From Planctomycetota bacterium (lineage in GTDB: Bacteria; Planctomycetota; UBA1135; GCA-002686595): DNA of 56,152 bases. Below the pieces are notes generated by a model. The model was given only the letters and a program-made list of their open reading frames with translations. It ran no database searches and was not told the origin of the DNA. The stretch spans positions 1 to 56,152 of the forward strand of contig JAEUHY010000021.1 of assembly GCA_016795325.1 (NCBI GenBank). The letters are read 5' to 3'. Shown here piece by piece: positions 1-7,800 of the stretch (position 1 is the stretch's first letter; the number at the start of each line of letters is the position of its first letter). A program made the translations under genes and the position numbers.

Positions 1-33
1 TGAGACAAATTGCTCTGGCGCCGTACAACCGCC
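1..33. repeat. Right arm of a 99-bp palindromic repeat, third copy, cut by the window edge
   Basis: Bases 1-26 match the right arm of the palindromes at 41976-42074 and 44608-44706 with one difference, and similarity fades by about base 33. The left arm would lie outside the window. As in the two complete copies, it sits just after a stop codon, here that of the minus-strand enzyme gene whose TGA is at 42-44. The tail containing GATCGGAGTCG that follows the right arm in the other copies is missing here, so this copy may be in the opposite orientation or may lack the tail. Confidence 0.75.
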
Positions 34-41
34 GCCGTTCG

Positions 42-2183
42 TCAGAGGTAACCGAGCTTGCGCAGCTGCTCGAGCGCGTCGGGCTCGAGCTCCTGCTCGT
101 TGCGCGCGCTCGAGGTCGCGGTTCGCCACGCCTCGAGCTGGCGCGCGAGGTCTTCGAACGGATGCGCGGGCCGCCCGTTCTCGCGGCGCAGGTCGTCGAG
201 CTCGCCCGGGTCGCGGCCGAGCGTGTAGAACTCGTCGCGCTCGGGCACGCGCAGCGTGTCGAGCCAGTGCGCCGAGCTCCAGATGAGCTTGTGCCCGCGC
301 GCCCGCAGCGACATGCGCCGGCCGCCGACCTCGAAGCCCGAGACGCTGCCGCCGATGTCGGACAGCGCGTAGGACGCGCGCTCGGCCGGATCGGGCGCGC
401 CCGCCGTCGCGTTGAGCAGGCTCTCGCCCGTCATCTTCAGCGTCTCGCGCAACCCGAGGTGGTCGAGCACGGTGGGGGCGATGTCGAGCAGGCGCACCTG
501 GCTCTTCACGCGCGTCCCGGCGTGCTGCGCGTTCGGGAAGCGCACGATCAGCGGGACGTGCAGCTCCTCGTCGTAGAGGAACGTCCCGTGGTCGAACCAG
601 TAGCCGTGCGAGCCGAGCCCCTCGCCGTGGTCGCTGGTGAGCACCACCAGCGTCTTCTCCCAGCGGCCCGAACGTTTGAGCCCCTCGATCAAGCGCGCGA
701 GCTGCGCGTCGGCGTACGAAATCTCTCCGGCGTACAGCGCGCGCATATGCGCCACGGCCGCCGGATCGTCGACCAGCTTCTGACGCTGCGCCGTGCTCAG
801 CGCGTACCAGTCGAATTCGCCCTCGCGCGGCTCGCCGTGCAGGCGCGCGAACTCCTCGGGCGGCGAGTAGGGCACGTGCGGGTCGTACAGGTGCACGAAC
901 GTGAACAGCGGCTCGTCGCCGCGCGAGCCGAGCCAGTCGAGCGCCGCGTCGACCGTCGCGCCCGCGGGCCGATCCGGCGGAGCGAGGTCGACCCCGCGCC
1001 CGCGCGCGATGCGCACCAGCAAGCGCCCCAGCTGCGAGCGCTCGACGATGCGCGGCAGCCAGCTCCACGCGCCCATCTGGTCGTCGTACCAGTCGAACCG
1101 CGGCGCGAGTCCGCACAGCTCGTCGGCCAGCGTGAAGCCCGACACGAACGCCGCGGTCGAGTGCGTGCGCGCCAGGGCGTCGGCGAGCGTCTTCACGCGG
1201 TGCGAGAGCTTCACGCCGTTCGAGAGCGCCCCGTGTTCGGCCGGATACAGCCCGGTGAGCATCGTCGTGTGCGACGGCCCGGTCGTGTTGGCCTGGGAGG
1301 TCGCGTCTTCGAACAGCACGCCCTCGGCGGCGAGCGCGTCGATCGTCGGCGTGCGCGCCGTTTCCGCGCCGTAGCAGCCCAGATGGTCGGCGCGCAGCGT
1401 GTCGATGCTCACGAGCAGCACGTCGGTGCGCCCCGCGCCGCTGTCTTCCGGCACGCGGCGCTCGGGGCGCGCGAGCGCTGTCAGCACCAGCAGCGCGAGC
1501 AGCCCGAGCAACGCGGCGTGCGGCGCGTGCTTGCCCAGGAAGGCGCGTGCGGCGACGAGCGCGCCGCCGAGCGCGAGCCCGTAGGCCGTCCATTGCAACG
1601 CGCCGTCGACGAGCTCGCGCGCGAGCACGAACACGTCGAGCGCGGCGGCGAGGCCGAGCAGCGCCCACCAAGTCGAGGCGTGCGTGAAGAACGGCTTCCA
1701 GGCCAGCAGTTCGCGCAGTGCGAGCGCGAGTGCGGTCGCGGCGAGGGCGATGGGGAGCGCGAGCGTCGGGCTCTGGCCGGCGAACGCGAACGCTGCGACG
1801 GCGGCGATCGCGCCCAGTCCGGCGCAGGCGGACGGCGGCGCGGCGCGGTGCTGCGGGCGGCCCGCCAGGGCGCGCGCGAACAGCACGCAGGTCGCGCCGA
1901 GCAGCGCGCCGGCGAGCGCGAGTCCGACGCCTTGGAGCGTGATGAGCTTCGCCGCCCACTGCACGTAGCGCGCGTCGTGCAGGGCGAGGATCTTGGCGCT
2001 CTCGAGCAGACCGACGAACGCGCCGCCGAGGGCGCCGAGCAGCGCGGCGCGGGCGAGCGAGCCGCCGAGCGGTTCGACGCGCGCAGCCGCCGGTGCGACG
2101 AGCTTGGGCGCGGGCAGCGGTTCGGTCTGCGGCTCGCGCTGCGCCGAGTCTGCGTCGGGGTCGATCGGGGTCGCGTCGGACAT
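42..2183 (-). CDS. Membrane-anchored sulfatase/alkaline-phosphatase superfamily hydrolase
   Basis: The protein has 713 residues. Residues about 40-245 are rich in hydrophobic stretches, probably five or six membrane helices. Residues about 255-700 form a sulfatase-fold domain. It shows the metal-binding start VLLVSIDTLRADHLGCYG, the nucleophile region NTTGPSHTTMLTG, and the second metal site VVLTSDHGEGLGSHG. The formylglycine motif CxPxR of true sulfatases is absent and a Thr stands at the Cys position, as in phosphotransferases of the superfamily (EptA/LtaS type) and in many planctomycete 'sulfatases'. The substrate could be a sulfate ester, a phosphodiester or a lipid head group. The frame is open upstream to about 2588, but that part is Arg-rich shadow sequence overlapping a tandem repeat, so the ATG before SDATPIDPD is chosen. 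The catalytic domain is probably outside the cytoplasm. Confidence 0.85.
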   Translation of the reverse strand: MSDATPIDPDADSAQREPQTEPLPAPKLVAPAAARVEPLGGSLARAALLGALGGAFVGLLESAKILALHDARYVQWAAKLITLQGVGLALAGALLGATCVLFARALAGRPQHRAAPPSACAGLGAIAAVAAFAFAGQSPTLALPIALAATALALALRELLAWKPFFTHASTWWALLGLAAALDVFVLARELVDGALQWTAYGLALGGALVAARAFLGKHAPHAALLGLLALLVLTALARPERRVPEDSGAGRTDVLLVSIDTLRADHLGCYGAETARTPTIDALAAEGVLFEDATSQANTTGPSHTTMLTGLYPAEHGALSNGVKLSHRVKTLADALARTHSTAAFVSGFTLADELCGLAPRFDWYDDQMGAWSWLPRIVERSQLGRLLVRIARGRGVDLAPPDRPAGATVDAALDWLGSRGDEPLFTFVHLYDPHVPYSPPEEFARLHGEPREGEFDWYALSTAQRQKLVDDPAAVAHMRALYAGEISYADAQLARLIEGLKRSGRWEKTLVVLTSDHGEGLGSHGYWFDHGTFLYDEELHVPLIVRFPNAQHAGTRVKSQVRLLDIAPTVLDHLGLRETLKMTGESLLNATAGAPDPAERASYALSDIGGSVSGFEVGGRRMSLRARGHKLIWSSAHWLDTLRVPERDEFYTLGRDPGELDDLRRENGRPAHPFEDLARQLEAWRTATSSARNEQELEPDALEQLRKLGYL

Positions 2184-3246
2184 CGTGGGGCGCCGCACGG
2201 GGCGGGGGGCTTCATCGTCGTGACGCGACCGCAGCCTTGCGCGCGCCCCGGGCGAGGGCTGCCGCGCGCGCTGGAAGCGTCGGATGCGCCGCAACCTAGC
2301 AGGCGCATGCGCGATTCCGAACCGGGCGGACCGCGGGGCGCGCCGTGGCGCTGCGCGGCGAGCGCAACTCGCGCCTCTCGGATGCCGCCTTCGACGGGCC
2401 TCGCCCCGGCCGCGCGGACCGCGGTGGAGGGCGCGGCGCCGCACGGAGCTCCGAGGAGACCACAAAGCGCATCGTCGACGTTGGTTTCCGGACCATCGCC
2501 AGCGCGTGGGGCGCCGATTCGGAGGTTCGCGGGCATCTCGCCCGCACCAGCGACTCGCATTGCGCTCGCTCGAGCCGCGGGCCGCCACGAATCAGGTCAC
2601 GTCGCCGCTCGCTGGCCGCCGGTTTCAGCACCCCACCAGCGCGTGGGGCTCAGATTCGGAGGTTCGCGGGCACTTCGCCCGCACCAGCGCGTCGCAATGC
2701 ACTCGCTCGAGCCGCGGACCGCCACGTCCCAGGTCACGTCGCCGCGCGGTGGCCGCCGGTTTCAGCGCCCCACGAGCGCGTGGGGCGCAGATTCGGAGGT
2801 TCGCGGGCACTTCGCCCGCACCAGCGCCTCGCATTGCGCTCGCTCGAGCCGCGGGCCGCCAGGTTTCGGGTCACGCCCGCGCGCGGCGGACGTTTCTTCC
2901 TGCTCCGTCCGTCCTTGCGATGGGCGGGTCGCAGCGCATTGCCGGACCTGCTCCCACAAACCCGCTGCGGCCAGCGCCGGATCCAGCGTTCCTGCGCGGT
3001 CTGCTGCGTGCCGCGGCCGCAAAGGTCGCTTCGAGCGGCGCACGACGACGAGCCTCGCTGGACAGGCGCTCCGACGTTTTCCGCTCCACGGTTCACGAGC
3101 AGGCCACGCCCAACCGACTACGCTCAGCCCCCACGCACAGGTGCGCCGCTCAGCCCTTGTGCGGGCGCGCGACGGCGTTGCGCGGCGCGAGGCTGCTCCG
3201 CCGCCGCGTCGGGTTCCGATAGATACGGACGTCCCGCGTTCCCCTC
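2184..3246. other. Intergenic region of about 1 kb between divergent genes, carrying a tandem repeat
   Basis: It separates the minus-strand sulfatase-superfamily gene from the plus-strand phosphoesterase gene and must hold both promoters. Open frames cross it on both strands, but they are Arg/Pro/Ser-rich, repeat themselves with the tandem repeat and resemble no family I know. Apart from the 137-bp repeat at about 2482-2890, I see no gene, RNA or confident promoter. Confidence 0.7.
2482..2890. repeat. 137-bp tandem repeat, about three units
   Basis: The phrase AGCGCGTGGGGC recurs at 2501, 2638 and 2775, a constant period of 137 bp. The units are closely similar over most of their length; the third stops near 2890. 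Each unit carries a short inverted repeat GCGGGC-(5)-GCCCGC. The junctions before units 2 and 3 carry CCCCAC or CCCCA paired with GTGGGG or TGGGG, so each unit can form two small hairpins. 137 is not a multiple of three, so the frame changes between units, which argues against coding. Possible roles are protein binding, control of the divergent genes, or a selfish satellite. Confidence 0.9.
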
Positions 3247-4404
3247 ATGACGCCCTACCTCCAGCTCCATCTCCTGCTCGCCGCACTCAGCGCGGGCGGC
3301 GCCGTGGCGCTCGAGTTCGGGCTCGGGCGCGTCGGCGCGTTGCGCGAGCATCCGTGGCGGCGGCTGATCGCGAGCTACGTGGCGCTGGCCGTGCCGCTGT
3401 TCGCCTGGGTCCTCGCCGTGCGGCGCTTCGACCACTCGCACAGCACGTTCCAGTTCCTCTCGGTGGCCGTGGGTTACTACGCCGGTGTCCTGGCTCTGCC
3501 GGCGCTGACGCTCGTGCGTGCTTCACGCGCGCGCCAACCCGCGCTCGCGGGCGCAGGCGCCGCCGCACTCGGCGTCGGGCTGTGGGCGCTGCTCGTCGAG
3601 CCGGATCGGCTCGTGACCGTCGAGCGCGAAGTGCGCCTCGCGCCGTGGTCCGCCGCTGCGCCTCCGCTGCGCGTCGTGCACATCTCGGATCTGCAGACGG
3701 TCGGCGCGTGCGAGCGCGAACGCGAAGCAGCGCGGCGCGTCAACGCGCTCGAGCCCGAGTTGATCGTGTTTTCCGGCGACTACGCCGCCGGACCGTTCCG
3801 CGACCCCGAACCGGCCATCGCCGCCGCGCGCCAGTTCCTCGGCGAGCTGCGCCGTCCGCGCCTGGGGATCGTGTGCGTGCCCGGTCACGCCGAGTCGGAG
3901 CGTGTGCGCGAGCGCATCTTCGCCGGCCTCGACGTCGTGTACCTCGCCAACAGCGAGCTCGAACTCGCGCTCGATCCGCCGGGGACGCCGGACGCGCGGC
4001 GTCTGCGCATCTTCGGAACGCGCACGCTGCACGAGGGCTTCAGCGTCGAGTCGCTCGCGCCCCGCGCAGAACCTGGGCTGCTCAACGTGGTGCTCGCGCA
4101 CGAGCCCGACGTCGCCTGGGAGCTGCTCGACAAGCAGGTCGACCTGTTGCTGTGCGGACACACGCACGGCGGACAGCTTGTCGTGCCGTTCTACGGCGCG
4201 CCCATGACGCTCTCGCGCCTTCCGCGGCGTTTCGCACGCGGCCTGCACGAGTTCGGAACGCTGCTCGTCAACGTGAATCCGGGCCTGGGCATGGAAGGCA
4301 ACTTCGCGCCGCGCATCCGGTTGTTCTGCCCGCCGCAGATCGACCTGCTCGTGCTGCGCGGCGGCGGCGTACGTCCCACGGGCGCGGCGCCCGAACGCTC
4401 ATGA
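3247..4404 (+). CDS. Membrane-anchored calcineurin-like metallophosphoesterase with altered metal motifs
   Basis: A protein of 385 residues. Residues about 1-120 contain three or four hydrophobic helices and residues about 140-375 form a YaeI/YkuE-like phosphoesterase domain. Visible motifs are HISDLQ (motif I, normally DxH), FSGDYAA (motif II, GD kept), VPGHAESE (where GNH[DE] is expected), VLAHEPD, and an intact GHTHGGQ followed by NPGLGM. Motif I therefore has Gln for His, and motif III lacks the Asn-His pair, so metal binding may be altered or activity lost. Relatives act on lipid-linked or small phosphoesters. Its stop overlaps the start of the next gene (ATGA), so the two are translationally coupled and probably work together on an envelope substrate. 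Confidence 0.8.
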   Translation: MTPYLQLHLLLAALSAGGAVALEFGLGRVGALREHPWRRLIASYVALAVPLFAWVLAVRRFDHSHSTFQFLSVAVGYYAGVLALPALTLVRASRARQPALAGAGAAALGVGLWALLVEPDRLVTVEREVRLAPWSAAAPPLRVVHISDLQTVGACEREREAARRVNALEPELIVFSGDYAAGPFRDPEPAIAAARQFLGELRRPRLGIVCVPGHAESERVRERIFAGLDVVYLANSELELALDPPGTPDARRLRIFGTRTLHEGFSVESLAPRAEPGLLNVVLAHEPDVAWELLDKQVDLLLCGHTHGGQLVVPFYGAPMTLSRLPRRFARGLHEFGTLLVNVNPGLGMEGNFAPRIRLFCPPQIDLLVLRGGGVRPTGAAPERS

Positions 4405-6245
4405 ACACGCCGTCCGCTGAAGCCGTTGCGCCGCGCGCGAGTTCGAGCACCGCCTCGAGCGTTTTCGCGTGGGGCGCGGTGGGCGTGCTCGCGAGCTTCG
4501 TGGCCTGGTTCCTCGCCTGCGTGCTGCAGGACGTGCGCCAGGATGTCGCCGACGACGCCTTCATCACCTTCCGCTACGCGCGCCACCTCGCCGAGGGCTT
4601 GGGCCTGCGCTACAACGCGAGCGATGCGGCGCCGACCTGGGGCGCATCGAGCTGGCTGCACACCTTGTACGCAGCGGGCGCGATCCGCGCGGGGCTCGAC
4701 CCGTTGCTCGCCACACGCGCGCTATCGCTGGCGACGTTCCTGCTGCTCGCGGCAGCCTTCGGTTGGACGGCGTCGCGCCTGACGCGTGCGCCGACCGCGG
4801 CGTGCGTGTTCGCGGCGCTCGTCGTGTGCGGCCTGTGGGGTGCGACTCCGGAGAGCGCGACGCACTTGGCGACGGGCATGGACACGCTGCTCTTCACGCT
4901 CGTGCACGGGTTGTGCGCGTGCTGGGCGGCGTTGGCGCTGGCGCAGCGCGCCGGCAAGCTGTTCGGGCTCGGCGCGCCGCTGCTCGCGCTGCTCGTGCTC
5001 GCGCGCCCCGAAGGCGCCGTGCTCGCGCTCGGTTACGCGCTCGTCGTCGCGTGGCTGGCGCCGCGGACGAACGCGGCGGGCGAGCGCGCGCCCGCTCAAA
5101 GCGCCTGGCGCATCGTGGCGTTCGTGGTCGCGGTGCTCGTGGTTCTCGGCGCGGCTCAGTGGAGCTACTTCGGCCAGCCGCACGCCAACGCGTACTACGT
5201 CAAGGTCGACAGCGCGATCTTCGGCTCGGCGGGCGCCTGGTTGCCGGGCCTCGACACGACGCTGCGCTTCACGCTCCTGCGCGTCGTGCCGCTGGCGCTG
5301 CTGCTCGCCGCCCTTGCGCTGGCGTTGCAACTGCCGCGCGCGAGCGTCGCACGCGGCCTCGCCCTGTTCGCACCCGCGCTCGGCGTGCTCGCGCTGTACA
5401 GCCGCGTGATCCACGAGATGGCCGGCGGCTTCCGCTACGAATACCCGCTGCTGGCGCCGCTGCTCCTGGCGCTCGTCGTCGGTTGGAGCGCGCTGCGCGA
5501 GCGCTCGCTCACTAGCGCGCGCTGGAGCCTGCTCGTCGCGGGCCTCGTCGCACCGCTGCTCGCCGGCTCGAGCAATCCGCAGTGGCTCGTGTGGTTGCGC
5601 CATCCGCGCAGTTCGAGCACAGCCTGGCTGCACGAGACACCCACGGCCAACGCGCTGGCGCGCGCGGGGCTCGACCTCGCCGATACGGGGCTGGGCGAAA
5701 GCGCGAGCGTGCTGCTCTCGGCCGCCGGGCAGGCGCCGTACCACTCGGGCTGGCGCGCGATCGACTGGATCGGGCTCAACACCACGCGCTATTGCGGGCG
5801 CGAAGCGCTGAGCGTGGAGCAGATGTGGAGCGAGTTGGCGGCCGAGCACCCGGACGTGGTGCTCTCGATCCTGCCGCCCGCGGCGCCGGGCAGTCGCACG
5901 CCGGACGAAGATTCGAACTGGCGCAGCGACAACGTGCAGGAGTCGCTGCGTGGACGTGGGTCCGCGCTGTTCAAACATTGGCGCCAGGAGCGGCTGGCCG
6001 AGTTCTTCTGGCGCGAGATGGTGTACCTGCGCGACCAAACGGAGTTCGCGGCGGCGTACAAGCTCGGCGACGCCTGGGGCTCGGACTGGTGGGTGCTCGC
6101 GTACGTCCGGCGGGACTCGCCGCACCGCGAGCGCATCCTCTCCAGCCTGCGTTCCTCGCGCCGCGCCGACCGCGCGCCGCTGCTCGAGGAGGTTTTTCCG
6201 TTCGACCCGCGGCAGCTGGGCAGCCGCAGCGCCGGCTGGAGGTAG
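4401..6245 (+). CDS. GT-C fold membrane glycosyltransferase (AftB/ArnT-like)
   Basis: A protein of 614 residues with about ten hydrophobic segments. After the first helix comes DVADDAFITFRYARHLAEG, matching the acidic DDAFI(S/T)FRYA motif of polyprenyl-phosphate-sugar-dependent GT-C enzymes such as mycobacterial AftB; the Asp pair is the likely catalytic site. A soluble C-terminal part of about 200 residues is probably periplasmic. It would transfer a sugar from a lipid carrier to an envelope acceptor. The start ATG lies in the ATGA overlap with the phosphoesterase gene. The same frame stays open far upstream across other genes, but that part is a shadow. Donor and acceptor are unknown. Confidence 0.8.
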   Translation: MNTPSAEAVAPRASSSTASSVFAWGAVGVLASFVAWFLACVLQDVRQDVADDAFITFRYARHLAEGLGLRYNASDAAPTWGASSWLHTLYAAGAIRAGLDPLLATRALSLATFLLLAAAFGWTASRLTRAPTAACVFAALVVCGLWGATPESATHLATGMDTLLFTLVHGLCACWAALALAQRAGKLFGLGAPLLALLVLARPEGAVLALGYALVVAWLAPRTNAAGERAPAQSAWRIVAFVVAVLVVLGAAQWSYFGQPHANAYYVKVDSAIFGSAGAWLPGLDTTLRFTLLRVVPLALLLAALALALQLPRASVARGLALFAPALGVLALYSRVIHEMAGGFRYEYPLLAPLLLALVVGWSALRERSLTSARWSLLVAGLVAPLLAGSSNPQWLVWLRHPRSSSTAWLHETPTANALARAGLDLADTGLGESASVLLSAAGQAPYHSGWRAIDWIGLNTTRYCGREALSVEQMWSELAAEHPDVVLSILPPAAPGSRTPDEDSNWRSDNVQESLRGRGSALFKHWRQERLAEFFWREMVYLRDQTEFAAAYKLGDAWGSDWWVLAYVRRDSPHRERILSSLRSSRRADRAPLLEEVFPFDPRQLGSRSAGWR

Positions 6246-6363
6246 CGAGCCCGCCACGGCGGAGATTCTTTGGAAATCGCAATTTGCCTTCGGGGCCCTG
6301 GTGTGCAGGGCCGAAACAGCGGGCCGTTCCCGCCCCGTTTTCGGTCCCAACCCAACCAGGCGC

Positions 6364-7623
6364 ATGTCGACCTTCTCCCCGTCGTCGTTCCATCGCTCGC
6401 TCCGTGTCTGCCTCGCATCGCTCGCCGCGGCCTCCAGTGCGCCGGCCATGGCCAACCTGCTCGACGTGGTCGAGCTCGAACCGCGCCCCGTGAAGCCCGC
6501 CCCGGTCGTCGCGCCGCTCGACGGTCCCGCTGGCGGCGATCCGCCGGCCTCGTCGGGCGCGCCAACGCTGAGCGAGGGCGTCGCCGAAGTCGCCGCGCAA
6601 ACGCTCGAGGACGTCGCGCGCATGCCGTGGAACGTGTGGGTCGGGACCTCCACCAGCTACCAGACGTTGTTCAACGCGGATGCGGTGAGCAACGACTACC
6701 TCGTGAGTTACCTCGACATCGTGCTGACCGCCGAGCTGTGGGAGGGGACGACCATGGAGCTCGAGTTCGAAGGCACCGGCGGCAACGGGCCCGACGGGCA
6801 GATTCCCGGCTACGCGAACGTTTGGTCGGCGTGGAACGCGAACGCGGGGACGTACCAGAGCCCGGACGGCTTCGATCGTCTGCTGATCGCCGAAGGCTTC
6901 ATCTCGATGGGCAACGTCGCGCCCGACTGGGTGCTCGACGTGGGCAAGATCGCGGCGACGAACTACATCGACACGGTTCGCGTGGCGAACAACTCGGTCA
7001 ACAACTTCCTCTCGGCGGCGTTCACCAACGCGATGACCTACAACGGCCCGTTCCGCGGCGGCGGGCTCGCACTGCGCTACGTCGGCAGCGCGAGCTTCGA
7101 CTTCCGCGCGGTTGCGGTCCGGCCGGACAACAGCGGGGACAACGCGGCCAGCAATCTGTTCGGCGGCGCGCAGACGACGCTGTTCTGGAACCAAGAGGAC
7201 GAGCCGGGCTCGCTCGCGTTGTACGTGTGGCAGAACGGCGGCAACGGCGACCGCACGGGCGCCGGCGTGAACATCGACCAGGACATCGGCGCGCACGTGA
7301 CGGCCTTCGGGCGCTTGGGTTGGACGGACGAAGTCGACGCCGGCGGGCCCGACCAGGCGATCGAGACCTCGTGGATGGTCGGCGGCGAATTCCGCGGCGA
7401 TTTGTGGAGCGCGCCCACGGACGCGTTCGCGTTCGCGGCGGGAACGGCGGCGTCGCACGACGCGACGCTCGAGGACGAGTTCGTGTTCGAGGGCTACTAC
7501 AAGCACATCGTCAACGACCACTGCGAGGTTTCGCTGCACCTGCAGGGCATCGACAAGCTCGCCGGCGACGTGGCGCGCGACCTGGTCACCTCGCTGGGAG
7601 TGCGGGTCAACGTCTGGCTCTGA
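6364..7623 (+). CDS. Outer-membrane beta-barrel protein, OprB-like porin
   Basis: A protein of 419 residues beginning MSTFSPSSF and carrying a signal peptide (SLRVCLASLAAASSAPAMA) with likely cleavage near residue 37. A Pro-rich linker follows, then a region of alternating polar and aromatic beta strands (GTSTSYQTLF, YLVSYLDIVL, GGLALRYVGS, TTLFWNQEDEPG, VSLHLQGID) that ends in VRVNVWL, a terminal hydrophobic strand typical of outer-membrane barrels. The layout resembles carbohydrate-selective OprB porins. The frame is open upstream to 5950, but that part overlaps the glycosyltransferase gene and has no family character. Followed by a strong hairpin. Substrate not predictable. Confidence 0.65.
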   Translation: MSTFSPSSFHRSLRVCLASLAAASSAPAMANLLDVVELEPRPVKPAPVVAPLDGPAGGDPPASSGAPTLSEGVAEVAAQTLEDVARMPWNVWVGTSTSYQTLFNADAVSNDYLVSYLDIVLTAELWEGTTMELEFEGTGGNGPDGQIPGYANVWSAWNANAGTYQSPDGFDRLLIAEGFISMGNVAPDWVLDVGKIAATNYIDTVRVANNSVNNFLSAAFTNAMTYNGPFRGGGLALRYVGSASFDFRAVAVRPDNSGDNAASNLFGGAQTTLFWNQEDEPGSLALYVWQNGGNGDRTGAGVNIDQDIGAHVTAFGRLGWTDEVDAGGPDQAIETSWMVGGEFRGDLWSAPTDAFAFAAGTAASHDATLEDEFVFEGYYKHIVNDHCEVSLHLQGIDKLAGDVARDLVTSLGVRVNVWL

Positions 7624-7637
7624 AGCGCACGACCTTC

Positions 7638-7686
7638 ACACCGCCGGCCGCGCGCCCCTTCCCGGGAGCGCGGCCGGCGGTGTTTC
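7638..7686 (+). terminator. Hairpin terminator after the porin gene
   Basis: Perfect 16-bp arms (ACACCGCCGGCCGCGC and its complement) separated by 14 bases, starting 14 bases after the porin stop and followed by TTTC. Probably an intrinsic terminator; the T-tract is short. Confidence 0.7.
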
Positions 7687-7800
7687 AGCCCTGAGGCGCG
7701 GAGTGTCAAGCCGCGCTGGCGGCGAGCCGATCCGTCCATGCCATTCGGTCCGCGCACCCCGGCGCGAGTCCACGGCCTCCCACCGTTCGCACGCTTCCCG

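Noticed and set aside
2296..3250. Several frames across the 137-bp repeat considered as a repeat protein
   Set aside because: The period is not a multiple of three, the frames differ between units and have no family character.
162..4400. Upstream part of a 2027-codon plus-strand frame that ends with the glycosyltransferase
   Set aside because: It runs antisense to the sulfatase-superfamily gene and across the 137-bp repeat, is Arg/Ala/Pro-rich, and shows no motifs. Only the part from 4401 is coding.
6294..6312. GGCCCTG/CAGGGCC hairpin before the porin gene as a terminator or riboswitch
   Set aside because: Short 7-bp stem without a T-tract or conserved riboswitch features.
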